Shown here piece after piece: positions 33,501 to 40,763 of a stretch of 47,667 nucleotides of DNA. Position 1 is the stretch's first letter. Every line of letters starts with the position of its first letter. The position numbers were made by a program, and so were the translations under genes. The DNA comes from JAAYEA01 sp012689325 (GTDB lineage Bacteria; Chloroflexota; Anaerolineae; JAAYEA01): positions 1-47,667 of the forward strand of contig DAITVZ010000034.1 in NCBI GenBank assembly GCA_036841525.1, written 5' to 3'. The notes beneath the pieces were generated by a model, which saw only the letters and a list, made by a program, of their open reading frames with translations, did not search any database and was not told the DNA's origin.

Positions 33501-33859
33501 CGCGCCGTGGCGCGCGGTTCGCCATCCACAAAGTGGCGGAACTCCAAATAGTCGGTGAGGATCAGGTTATGGAGCCCCTCGCGATAGCGCTTCAACTGGT
33601 CGGAGCGCTCGGCGGCGTCCAGCGAGAGGCCGACGTCCTTGGTCTCCACATAGCCGACAGTGGCGCCCTGGTGGGTGACAACGAAATCGGGCGCGCCGCA
33701 GGCCACGTGGCTCGGCTCGTTGATGGCGCGGAGGCCGGGGGCCAGCCCTTGCAGCAGCGCCTCCAAGGCGGCCCGGTGGGTGTGCTCGGTGGCGGCTCCG
33801 GTGTTCAGTTTGTCGCGCAGCGCCGAAAGGTAGGTGCGGATCGAATCTGCGTGGTCCAT
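30563..33859 (-). CDS. Single-chain Type ISP-like restriction-modification enzyme
   Basis: The 1098-residue protein carries nuclease and methylase in one chain. At the N terminus a PD-(D/E)xK site is seen (Asp58 in GAPDFVV, Glu72-x-Lys74 in YVETK). The N6-adenine methylase core follows, with motif I LDPACGTGTF and motif IV NPPYSG. The C-terminal 350 residues match the Type ISP target-recognition end (LPLYVYHFATADQQK, VRYDDNHRRVHIN). No SF2 helicase motifs are visible, so it is shorter than LlaGI-type ISP enzymes and closer to Type IIG/IIL layout. It should cut DNA lacking its own methylation. It lies downstream of mobA-fdhD and has no separate methylase. Confidence 0.85.
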   Translation of the reverse strand: MDHADSIRTYLSALRDKLNTGAATEHTHRAALEALLQGLAPGLRAINEPSHVACGAPDFVVTHQGATVGYVETKDVGLSLDAAERSDQLKRYREGLHNLILTDYLEFRHFVDGEPRATARLARWDGRKLSRDADGAEKVASLLADFLAQAPAEINTPQDLAERMARLAHLIREIIVETFRQGHESSFLKHWRLDLAGRLIAGLDDPERTPEFADMIAQTLAYGLFSARLMDTTPGFEVREAADLISETTPLLRDFFYQITAPQLKKEPFAPFVDDLVTLLRHTDMGAVLADFGKRTRQQDPTVHFYETFLAAYDPRLRETRGVYYTPYPVVDYIVRAVDHLLKERFGCPEGLADGSTISIPNWDSGKTTRDGRQMRKTRDEPKVTVLDPACGTGTFLYAVVDHIRQRYMDSGNAGMWPSYVRQRLLPRLFGFELLMAPYAVAHLKLALQLMGQDLDEGLRQTWAYSFADPDRIGVYLCNTLEEPGKEPDHPLFNDTLAAETHKANEIKSLLPIMVVLGNPPYSGHSANKGDWINGLLKGKLPDGSKAPSYYHIDGKPLGERNPKWLQDDYVKFIRWSQWRIERSGGGILAMITNHGYLDNPTFRGMRRALMDAFDEIRVLDLHGNVKKKEVAPDGGKDENVFDIQQGTAILLAIKHPPRQSKLAQVHHAELWGPREEKYRRLAEMDVETTPWQLVQPRAPFYLFTPRDTDLLAEYDRGWKITDVFPVNSVGVVTARDKFVLDFDETALRSRIADFTDPANTDEFVRQKYLSTRDGLPVSEVRRLLCKDSQLDRAFVRSAYRPFDRRSLFYHPSVLERSRLEIMRHMASGQNRGLHLCRQIVSEEWRHVLATDAVTDDCYVSNKTRERGYTLPLYVYHFATADQQKQLLDASPWPAGEGGRVPNLSPAFVAELETRLGLRFAPAGATEAGEFGPEDVLHYAYAVFHSPAYRARYAEFLKIDFPRLPLTADAALFRALCAKGGELVALHLMESPALNRLVTRFPVPGDNVVGKVRYDDNHRRVHINAAQYFEGVEPEVWAFQVGGYQVLDKWLKDRQGRKLEHDDLEHYQRIVVALGETMRLMGEIDEAIEEHGGWPLAA

Positions 33860-33942
33860 GGGCGCTCCTATGGGTTTCAGGACCTGCCCGCTCTCTGGCC
33901 TGACATTGTAGCCGCCCCGCGCGGGGGCGCAAATGAGCAGGT

Positions 33943-34809
33943 CTAGCTGCTAATCCTCCACCCGTGGGTGTACACGCTGAAGCGATTCCCGCGCATATAG
34001 CCGATCAGCGTGCAGCGCTGCGCCTCGGCGACCTGCGCCGCCAGCGAGGTGGGGCTGGAGACGGAGGCGACGATGGGCAGCCCCACCCGCGCCGCCTTGC
34101 TCACCATCTCGTAGCTGGCGCGGCCGGTAGTGGCGATGATCTTGTCCTGCAGGGGGATGCCGCGCAGCAGGCAATGGCCAAAGGCCTTGTCCATGGCGTT
34201 GTGCCGCCCGATGTCCTCGTACAGCGCGACCAGGTTGCCCTGCAAGTCGAACAGGGCGGCGGCATGCACCGCGCCCACGTCGCGAAAGAGGTCTTGTCCC
34301 CCGCGCATCGCCGCGTTCAGGGTCAAGATCACCGCCGCGCTGGCCCGGGCCTCGCTGGCGATCACGGGCAGGTCCAGATCGCCCAACTCGACGCCCACCG
34401 CCCCGCAGCCGGAGCGGATCAGCCGCGTCACCTCGGAGGCGCCGCGGCGCTGCACCGCCTCGGGCCGGGCGCGCACCTGCACCCGGTTCCGGGAGGTCAT
34501 GGCCAGCTCGCCCTCCTCCTGGCCCGGCGCGGGAAGGCCCCGCCCGCAATGGTGGACCATCTGGATGTCCGCCGCGCCGGCGACCAGCCCCTCGCTGACG
34601 CAATAGCCCACCGCCAGCTCTTTCTCCGCTCCGGGCAGCCGCATCATCACCGCCACCTGGACGCCGTTCAGCTCCACGGCCAGCGGCTCCTCCAGCACGA
34701 TCTGGAGATCCTCGTCGCGCGCGCCCTCGTCGGTGATGCGCTTGACCGTCCAGGGCAACGTGGGGCTGCCCTCCATCTCGGACAGGGGGCGTTCCTCCAT
34801 CGATTTCAT
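33943..34809 (-). CDS. fdhD: Formate dehydrogenase sulfurtransferase FdhD
   Basis: This 288-residue accessory protein transfers sulfur from IscS to the molybdenum cofactor of formate dehydrogenase, needed for activity. Family features are EEPLAVELNG, MRLPGAEKELAVGYC, a Cys in RSGCGAVG, GAVHAAALFD, YEDIGRHNAMDKAFGHCL and TTGRASYEMVSKAARVGLPI. In E. coli the Cys pair is CGxCG. Here the first Cys remains and the second position is Val. Its ATG overlaps the mobA stop codon (ATGA), so the two are coupled. Downstream is the RM gene after 83 bases. Confidence 0.93.
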   Translation of the reverse strand: MKSMEERPLSEMEGSPTLPWTVKRITDEGARDEDLQIVLEEPLAVELNGVQVAVMMRLPGAEKELAVGYCVSEGLVAGAADIQMVHHCGRGLPAPGQEEGELAMTSRNRVQVRARPEAVQRRGASEVTRLIRSGCGAVGVELGDLDLPVIASEARASAAVILTLNAAMRGGQDLFRDVGAVHAAALFDLQGNLVALYEDIGRHNAMDKAFGHCLLRGIPLQDKIIATTGRASYEMVSKAARVGLPIVASVSSPTSLAAQVAEAQRCTLIGYMRGNRFSVYTHGWRISS

Positions 34810-35447
34810 GCCTCGTCACCCTCCCGCGGCGCGGCCAGTTCCAGCGCCCGTTGCCGGTCCAGGAGCTGCGCCAGCGTCTGGGCCCGCGCCAAATCCTCCG
34901 GCGTGTTGATGTTGAAAAAGGTGAGCCGCTCGGGATCGTAGAGGTCGATCTCGGCGGCGCTGACGTAGCGAGCCGGCAGCCCGCCCAAGACCTCGGCGAT
35001 GCGCAGCTCGTCGGCCTCCAGATGCGCGCGCATGACGGGCAGGCAGCGCCGGTGATAGATGGCGTGCAGCGGCTCCAGGTAGCCGTCGTAGCGGGGGATC
35101 ACCACGGCATAGCCGGCGGCCAGGCGGGCCATGTGGCGCAGCAGCCCCAGGTTGAGGAACGGCATGTCGCAGCCGACCACCAGCGCCTGTTCGCCCTGGG
35201 CGGCGACCAGCCCGGTATAGATGCCGCCCAGCGACGCCTTGCCGGGATAGATATCGCTCACCAGCCGCGCGCCCAGGCGCTCATAGCGCTCCGGGGCGTT
35301 GGTGACGATGACGACATCGTCGCTCACGGCGCGGACCACTTGCAGCACGCGCTCGATGAGCGGCTGGCCGCCCACCTCGACGAAGGCCTTGTCTTGTCCC
35401 AGGCGGCGGCTCTGCCCCCCCGCCAGGATGACGCTCGAGATGCTCAT
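34806..35447 (-). CDS. mobA: Molybdenum cofactor guanylyltransferase MobA
   Basis: This 213-residue enzyme joins GMP to molybdopterin to make MGD, the cofactor form used by formate dehydrogenase. ILAGGQSRRLGQDKAF (6-21) is the nucleotide-binding signature. VGCDMPF holds the metal-binding Asp, and FFNINTPEDL near the end is typical. The start is the ATG at 35447 (MSISSVILAGG). A longer in-frame reading has Pro/Arg-rich shadow sequence and no family match. A -10 box lies 29 bases upstream. Together with fdhD it serves the FdhA encoded in the opposite direction. Confidence 0.93.
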   Translation of the reverse strand: MSISSVILAGGQSRRLGQDKAFVEVGGQPLIERVLQVVRAVSDDVVIVTNAPERYERLGARLVSDIYPGKASLGGIYTGLVAAQGEQALVVGCDMPFLNLGLLRHMARLAAGYAVVIPRYDGYLEPLHAIYHRRCLPVMRAHLEADELRIAEVLGGLPARYVSAAEIDLYDPERLTFFNINTPEDLARAQTLAQLLDRQRALELAAPREGDEA

Positions 35448-35475
35448 GTCCTCTGCCTCATGGGTGCTGGGCCCT

Positions 35476-35481
35476 ATTATA
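35476..35481 (-). promoter_or_regulatory. -10 box of the mobA-fdhD promoter
   Basis: On the minus strand the box reads TATAAT, 29 bases before the mobA start. The -35 region (TTCGCC-like) is weak, suggesting an activator or modest expression. Confidence 0.55.
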
Positions 35482-35506
35482 CGCTGGTTGGGGCAGATGG
35501 CGAATG

Positions 35507-35534
35507 TTGACAGATTTGGCAGGTTATCTACACT
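35507..35534 (+). promoter_or_regulatory. Promoter of the small envelope-protein pair
   Basis: TTGACA (35507-35512), a 16-bp spacer and TACACT (35529-35534) face away from mobA. The intergenic 35448-35581 is thus a divergent promoter region. Confidence 0.55.
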
Positions 35535-35581
35535 GCCATCGGGAGCCGAGGGTAGAGACGTTGCGGGACAAGGGAGGGGCC

Positions 35582-36139
35582 ATGGAGCCAAAGAAGCGCA
35601 GGGGTTGCGGGGGCTGCGGCGTCGTGGTGATCGTGCTGCTGCTCCTGGTGGCGTGGGCGGCGGCGATGCGCTGGGGCGTCCTGGAAAAGCTGGGCTTGCG
35701 CCAGCCCATCGCCGAGCAGGTCTTCGCCCTGCCACCGGACCGGGAGGCCTCCGAGGCGCTGCTGGGCGCGCTGCAGGCGGCGGGGATGGACACCCAGGGG
35801 GTGAGCCTGCACGTGCTCCCCATGGCCGGGCAGGCGGGGAGCGCGGCGATCCTGACGCTAGACGCCTCGCGGGGCTTTGACCCGGAGCGGCTGTCTGGCG
35901 ACGGCGGCGATGGAGATGCCCTGGAGCAGGTATTCGGGCACGACGCCCTGCAAGAGCTGGGGATCACGCGGGTGGCCGTCGATTACGTGGATGACCGGGG
36001 CAAATCCATCGTCACCCTCACCGCGCCCGTGGAGGCGCTGCGCCAGCTTGGCGAGAAAGGGGCAGACGAAAAAGAGCTCCTCCGGGCGGTGATGGGGCGC
36101 ATCGACATCCCGGGCCTGGTCAGGGAGGTGGGGCGATGA
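35582..36139 (+). CDS. Single-pass membrane protein, unknown
   Basis: This 185-residue protein is not recognised. It has a basic Cys/Gly start (KKRRGCGGCG), one hydrophobic helix (about 13-30, VVVIVLLLLVAWAAAM), and an outside domain of alternating beta and alpha pattern (ALEQVFGHDALQELGITRVAVDYVDD). The ATG follows AAGGGAGGGG. Its stop overlaps the next ATG (ATGA), so it forms a coupled pair with the lipoprotein-like gene at 36136. Confidence 0.65.
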   Translation: MEPKKRRGCGGCGVVVIVLLLLVAWAAAMRWGVLEKLGLRQPIAEQVFALPPDREASEALLGALQAAGMDTQGVSLHVLPMAGQAGSAAILTLDASRGFDPERLSGDGGDGDALEQVFGHDALQELGITRVAVDYVDDRGKSIVTLTAPVEALRQLGEKGADEKELLRAVMGRIDIPGLVREVGR

Positions 36140-36765
36140 ACGGAATGGCCAAGAAGCGGATCGTGGCGCTGGCGCTTGCGGCGCTGATGCTTGTCACCGT
36201 GGGGTGCGACGCCGAATCCCGCCAGTTCGTCATCGACCTGGCCCTGGAATGGGCCAAGGAACACGCCATTGACGTCGGCAAGTATACGCTCCTCGGCCGC
36301 TCCGGCGATGACGAGGTCGACGCCGTGATGGGCGCGCGGGACGTGGTCAGCAACCTGCAAGAGGCGGACAAGTTGATGGAGGAGGGGCGCGCTGCTGGCG
36401 ACCTGACCAAGATGGAGCAGGCCGTGGAAAAGCGCCCCGGCGATTACACCTACCGCGTCTCCTACGGCGCGGCGCTGCTGCAGAGCGGCGACACCGCCGA
36501 GGCCGAGGCCCAGTTCGTGGCGGCGGACACGGCGGTCACCTCCTACGGCTCGCAGCACGTCCAGGACTATGCTACCCAGGGCATTGACGAGCTGGGGGCC
36601 TTGCGGCCGGGCTTCGAGAGGAACGGCTTTGCCACCAAGCAGCAGTGCCAGGCCTACTATAACCGGCTGGCGTACTTTTATGGGCTGCGCTACCAGGAGG
36701 CCCGGGAGAGCTATTTCCAGAGCCAGCAGACGCTCTACACGGGGCTGGCCCAAGGCTGCAAATAG
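36136..36765 (+). CDS. Putative lipoprotein with TPR-like region
   Basis: The 209-residue protein begins with a lipoprotein-type signal (KKRIVALALAALMLVTVGCDA). The VGC end is close to the lipobox, though Thr at -3 is unusual. The rest is helical. Segments around 75-140 (LMEEGRAAGDLTKMEQAVEK, AALLQSGDTAEAEAQFVAAD) have TPR-like A/G spacing. C-terminal Cys residues (QCQAYYN, GCK) may form a disulfide. Function is unknown. It probably works at the membrane with the product of 35582. Confidence 0.65.
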   Translation: MNGMAKKRIVALALAALMLVTVGCDAESRQFVIDLALEWAKEHAIDVGKYTLLGRSGDDEVDAVMGARDVVSNLQEADKLMEEGRAAGDLTKMEQAVEKRPGDYTYRVSYGAALLQSGDTAEAEAQFVAADTAVTSYGSQHVQDYATQGIDELGALRPGFERNGFATKQQCQAYYNRLAYFYGLRYQEARESYFQSQQTLYTGLAQGCK

Positions 36766-36802
36766 GCGCGGATGAACCTTTCCCTGCGCCCCCAAACAGT
36801 GC

Positions 36803-36819
36803 TATAATCCCCTGGGGAT
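36803..36819 (+). promoter_or_regulatory. hyp operon -10 box with overlapping palindrome
   Basis: TATAAT (36803-36808) with TGC extended -10 lies 39 bases before hypF. A 13-bp palindrome ATCCCCTGGGGAT (36807-36819) begins inside the -10 and runs toward the start site, a place suited to a repressor. Confidence 0.6.
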
Positions 36820-36847
36820 CGCATCTCAAAGGGGGCGGCGCGCGGGG

Positions 36848-39175
36848 ATGGCATCGCGAGAGCGCAGGCTGATCTGGGTGACGGGGGTGGTGCAGGGGGT
36901 GGGCTTTCGCCCTTTCGTCTATCGCCTGGCCCGAGAATGGGGCATCACCGGCTGGGTGCGCAACACTTCCGCCGGCGTGGAGATCGACGCCGAGGCCGGC
37001 TATGACGCCGAGGCCGGCGCCAGCACCCTGGACGGCTTTGCCGCCGCCCTGCGAGCCGGGGCCCCGCCCCTGGCGCGCTTGGAGTCCTGGCGCGAGGAGG
37101 CCGCGCCGCCTGTCGGCTATGACCGCTTCGAGATTCGCGCCAGCTCGGCGCAGGAGGGGCGGTACCAGCTCATCTCGCCGGACATGGCCACCTGCGCCGA
37201 TTGCCAGCGCGAGCTCTTCGACCCCGCCGACCGGCGCTACCGCTACCCCTTTACGAACTGCACCAACTGCGGCCCGCGCTTTACCATCATTGCCGATATC
37301 CCCTACGACCGGCCGCTCACGACCATGCGCGACTTTGTCATGTGCCCGGAGTGCCAGCGCGAATATGACGACCCGTTGGACCGCCGCTTCCATGCCCAGC
37401 CCAACTCCTGCCCGGTCTGCGGGCCGCGGCTGACCCTGGCTGACCGCTCCGGCGCGACCCTGCCTGCCGCCGATCCCGTGTCCTCGGCAGCGGGGGCGCT
37501 GGTGGAGGGGCGGATCGTGGCGCTCAAGGGGCTGGGCGGCTTCCACCTGGCCTGCGACGCCACCAATCCGGCGGCGGTGGCCGAGCTGCGGCGGCGCAAG
37601 ACGCGCCCGCACAAGCCCCTGGCGGTGATGCTGGCGACGCTGGAGGAGGTCCGCGCCCATTGCGAGGTCTCCCCCGCCGAGGAGGCGTTGCTGACCTCCC
37701 CGGCCTGCCCCATCGTGCTGCTCCCCTGGCGGCCTGGCTCGTCCATCTGCCCGGAGGCGGCGCCGGGGCAGCGCCATCTGGGGGTGATGCTCCCCTATAC
37801 GCCGCTGCACCACCTGCTGCTGCGCGACGCCGGGCGCCCCTTGGTGATGACCAGCGGCAACCGCGCCGAGGAGCCCATCGCCCAGACCAACGAGGAGGCG
37901 CTGGCTCGGCTGGGCGACCTGGCTGACCTCTACCTGTTGCACAACCGCGACATCCATACCCGCTACGACGATAGCGTCTGGTTCGTCCCGGCCAGCGGTC
38001 CCCAGCCGATCCGCCGCAGCCGGGGCTATGCGCCGCACCCCCTCCGGCTGCCCGCCGTCCAGCCCCCGGTGCTGGCCTGCGGGCCCGAGCTCAAGAACAC
38101 CTTTTGCCTCACCCGGGACGACTATGCTTTCCTGAGCCAGCATATCGGCGACATGGAGAACCTGGAGACGCTCGAGTACTATGAGCGGACCATCGCCCTG
38201 TACCAGCGCCACTTTCGCGTTGCTCCCGAGGTCATCGCCTGCGACCTGCACCCCGACTATCTGGCCACCCGCCACGCCCGGCGCCTGGCCGAGGAGGCAG
38301 GGCTGCCCTTGGTGCAGGTGCAGCACCACCACGCTCACATCGCCGCCTGCCTGGCCGACAACGGCTTCCCCGCTGAGGCCGGGCCGGTCATCGGCGTGGC
38401 GCTGGACGGCACCGGCTATGGCGCCGATGGGCGCATCTGGGGCGGCGAGTTCCTGGTGGCCGATTACCGCGGCTACCGGCGCGCCGGCCAGTTGGAATAC
38501 CTGCCGCTGCCGGGGGGCGAGGCCGCCATTCGTAGGCCCTACCGGCTGGCCCTGGCCTACGGCCATGCGCTGACCGGCGCCTTCCTCGACGTCCCCGCGC
38601 TGGCCGGGGTCTCGCCCGGCGAGCTTGGGCTGCTGCAAGCCCAGCTCGACCGGCGGGTGAATACGCCGCTCAGCAGCTCGTGCGGGCGGCTCTTTGACGC
38701 GGTGGCGGCGCTCTGCGGGGTGCGCGGCGAGGTGAGTTACGAGGCGCAGGCGGCGATGGAGTTGGAGGCGCTGGCGGCGGGGGCCGGCGGCGGGCTAGCC
38801 GCCTACCCCTTTGCTATCGAGGCGGGGGAGCCGCGTGTCATCCGGCTCGGGGAGGCCTGGCGGGCCACCGTCGCGGATTTGCGGCGCGGCGCCGATGTGG
38901 CTACCATAGGGTGGCGGTGGCATCGCACCGTGGCCGAGATAGCGCTGGCGATGTGCCAGGCCATGCGCGCCGAGACTGGCTTGACGACGGTGGCGCTCAG
39001 CGGCGGGTGCTTCCAGAACCGGCTGTTGGCGGCGCTGCTGCTGCCGCTGCTGGAAGGCGACGGCTTTGCCGTGCTGACGCACCACCAGGTCCCCTGCAAT
39101 GACGGCGGCGTCGCCCTGGGGCAAGCGGTGGTGGCGGGGCAGGCTCATCCGTTCCCGCCGCCCGGACGCGAATGA
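36848..39175 (+). CDS. hypF: Hydrogenase maturation carbamoyltransferase HypF
   Basis: This 775-residue enzyme makes the thiocarbamoyl group on HypE that becomes the CN ligands of [NiFe]-hydrogenase. Domains: acylphosphatase-like (1-95; VQGVGFRPFVYRLA), two zinc fingers (CADCQ...CTNCG and CPECQ...CPVCG), YrdC-like (about 215-400; KGLGGFHLACDA, KTRPHKPLAVM), and Kae1-like carbamoyltransferase (VQHHHAHIAA, VALDGTGYG, ALSGGCFQN). The last residues (GQAHPFPPPGRE) lie in the first copy of a tandem DNA repeat, so the natural C terminus has likely been overrun. The start at ATG 36848 comes 39 bases after the -10 box. Confidence 0.95.
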   Translation: MASRERRLIWVTGVVQGVGFRPFVYRLAREWGITGWVRNTSAGVEIDAEAGYDAEAGASTLDGFAAALRAGAPPLARLESWREEAAPPVGYDRFEIRASSAQEGRYQLISPDMATCADCQRELFDPADRRYRYPFTNCTNCGPRFTIIADIPYDRPLTTMRDFVMCPECQREYDDPLDRRFHAQPNSCPVCGPRLTLADRSGATLPAADPVSSAAGALVEGRIVALKGLGGFHLACDATNPAAVAELRRRKTRPHKPLAVMLATLEEVRAHCEVSPAEEALLTSPACPIVLLPWRPGSSICPEAAPGQRHLGVMLPYTPLHHLLLRDAGRPLVMTSGNRAEEPIAQTNEEALARLGDLADLYLLHNRDIHTRYDDSVWFVPASGPQPIRRSRGYAPHPLRLPAVQPPVLACGPELKNTFCLTRDDYAFLSQHIGDMENLETLEYYERTIALYQRHFRVAPEVIACDLHPDYLATRHARRLAEEAGLPLVQVQHHHAHIAACLADNGFPAEAGPVIGVALDGTGYGADGRIWGGEFLVADYRGYRRAGQLEYLPLPGGEAAIRRPYRLALAYGHALTGAFLDVPALAGVSPGELGLLQAQLDRRVNTPLSSSCGRLFDAVAALCGVRGEVSYEAQAAMELEALAAGAGGGLAAYPFAIEAGEPRVIRLGEAWRATVADLRRGADVATIGWRWHRTVAEIALAMCQAMRAETGLTTVALSGGCFQNRLLAALLLPLLEGDGFAVLTHHQVPCNDGGVALGQAVVAGQAHPFPPPGRE

Positions 39176-39412
39176 ATTCGCGACTACATACCTCGGTGAT
39201 CTGGGCATGGGGTGGCGGGGCAGGCTCATCCGTTCCTGCCGCCCGGATGCGGATGAACTCGCGACTACATACCTCGGCGATCCGGGCATGGGGTGGCGGG
39301 CTTATCCGTTCCCGCCGCCCGGACGCGATTGAATCCGCGACTGAATACCCCGGTGGCTCGGGTATGTCGTGGCGGATTCATCCGCTCCTGGTCCCGCGCC
39401 GTCACGAATACG
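39131..39412. repeat. Tandem repeat, 3.5 copies of about 81 bases
   Basis: Copies begin at 39131, 39212, 39293 and 39369 (last partial). The unit runs from GTGGCGGGGCAGGCTCATCC to CGACTACATACCTCGG. Unit lengths are 81, 81 and 76. Each holds an internal inverted segment (TCATCCG ... CGGATGA). The array overlaps the hypF 3' end and lies directly before hypC. The unit shares words with the element at 21892. Confidence 0.85.
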
Positions 39413-39426
39413 TTGAGGAGCCTATC

Positions 39427-39678
39427 ATGTGTCTCGCAGTTCCCGCGCTGATCAAGCGCATCGAAGGCAGCCTGGCCGAGGTCGAGCTGGGCGGCGCGAC
39501 GTTGACGATTAGCCTGGCCCTGACACCGGAGGCGCAGGTGGGTCAGTACGCCATCATCCATACCGGCTATGCCATCGGCCTGCTGGACGAGGCCGAGGCG
39601 CTGGAGACGTTGCAGCTCTTTGCAGACATGGAGGCTGCGGCCTCGGAGGCCGACGCCGCGGAGGCCGCGGGCCCGTGA
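39427..39678 (+). CDS. hypC: Hydrogenase maturation chaperone HypC
   Basis: The 83-residue protein begins MCLAVPA, with the essential N-terminal Cys2 that binds HypD and the iron. Typical beta-barrel sequence follows (GGATLTISLALTPEAQVGQYAIIHTGYAI). The C-terminal Ala/Glu tail is unremarkable. The ATG follows TTGAGGAGCC. The stop overlaps the GTG of hypD. Confidence 0.93.
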   Translation: MCLAVPALIKRIEGSLAEVELGGATLTISLALTPEAQVGQYAIIHTGYAIGLLDEAEALETLQLFADMEAAASEADAAEAAGP

Positions 39679-40763
39679 GGTACCTGGACGAGTTCCGCGA
39701 CCCCGCCCAGGCCCGGGCGCTGGCCGAGCGCATCCACGCCCTCTCCACGCGGCCGCTGCGGATCATGGAGTTCTGCGGGGGGCACACCCACGCCATCATG
39801 CGCCACGGCCTGAGCCAGTTGCTGCCGCCGACGGTGGAACTGCTCTCGGGGCCGGGCTGCCCAGTCTGCGTCACGGCCAACCGCGACTTGGATTACGCCA
39901 TTGCCCTGGCCCAGCAGCCCGGCGTCATCGTCGCCACCTTTGGCGACCTGGTCCGCGTCCCCGGCAGCCGCTCCAGCTTGCAGCGGGCTCAGGCCGAGGG
40001 CGGCGATGTGCGCGTGGTCTATTCCACCCTCGACGCCCTGGCGCTGGCCCGCGCCCACCCCGACCGGCGGGTGGTCTTTATGGGGATCGGCTTTGAGACG
40101 ACGGCGCCCACCGTGGCCGCCTCGATCCTGCAGGCGGAGGCGGAGGGGCTGAGCAACTATGCTGTCTATTCCGCGCACAAGACCACGCCGGCGGCGATGC
40201 GGGCCATTCTCCGCGCCGGGGAGGTGGGCCTATCGGGCATCTTGGGGCCAGGGCACGTCTCCACCATCATTGGCAGCGCGGCCTGGGAGTTCCTGCCGCG
40301 GGAGCACGGCATCCCCTGCGTCATCGCCGGGTTCGAGCCGCTGGATATCCTGCGGGCGGTCGCCTGGCTGGTGGAGCTGGGCGAGACGGGCCGGGCGGAG
40401 GTGGGCAACGCCTATGGCCGGAGCGTGACGGGAGAGGGGAACCGGGTTGCCCAGGCAATGATGGCGCGGGTGTTCACGCTGGACGACGCCGACTGGCGTG
40501 GGCTGGGCCGCGTGCCGGTGAGCGGGCTGCGCCTGCGCCCGGAATATGCGCGCTTTGACGCGGCGGCGCTCTATCCCCTGGACCCGGGCCCGGCGGCGGA
40601 GCATCCCGGCTGCCGTTGCGGCGAGGTGCTGCGGGGGACGCTGCTGCCGCCCGGGTGCGCGCTGTTCGGGCGCGGCTGCGTCCCGGCTCATCCCATCGGC
40701 CCCTGCATGGTCTCCGCCGAGGGGGCCTGCGCGGCCTATTACGCCTATGGAGAGCGGCCATGA
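39675..40763 (+). CDS. hypD: Hydrogenase maturation protein HypD
   Basis: The 362-residue protein helps assemble Fe(CN)2CO with HypC and HypE. The motifs are FCGGHTHAIMRHG, SGPGCPVCVT, GFETTAPTVAAS and a C-terminal 4Fe-4S Cys set (CRCGEVL, CALFGRGC, CMVSAEGAC). GTG start at 39675 overlaps hypC by 4 bases. The next gene overlaps its end. Confidence 0.95.
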   Translation: MRYLDEFRDPAQARALAERIHALSTRPLRIMEFCGGHTHAIMRHGLSQLLPPTVELLSGPGCPVCVTANRDLDYAIALAQQPGVIVATFGDLVRVPGSRSSLQRAQAEGGDVRVVYSTLDALALARAHPDRRVVFMGIGFETTAPTVAASILQAEAEGLSNYAVYSAHKTTPAAMRAILRAGEVGLSGILGPGHVSTIIGSAAWEFLPREHGIPCVIAGFEPLDILRAVAWLVELGETGRAEVGNAYGRSVTGEGNRVAQAMMARVFTLDDADWRGLGRVPVSGLRLRPEYARFDAAALYPLDPGPAAEHPGCRCGEVLRGTLLPPGCALFGRGCVPAHPIGPCMVSAEGACAAYYAYGERP

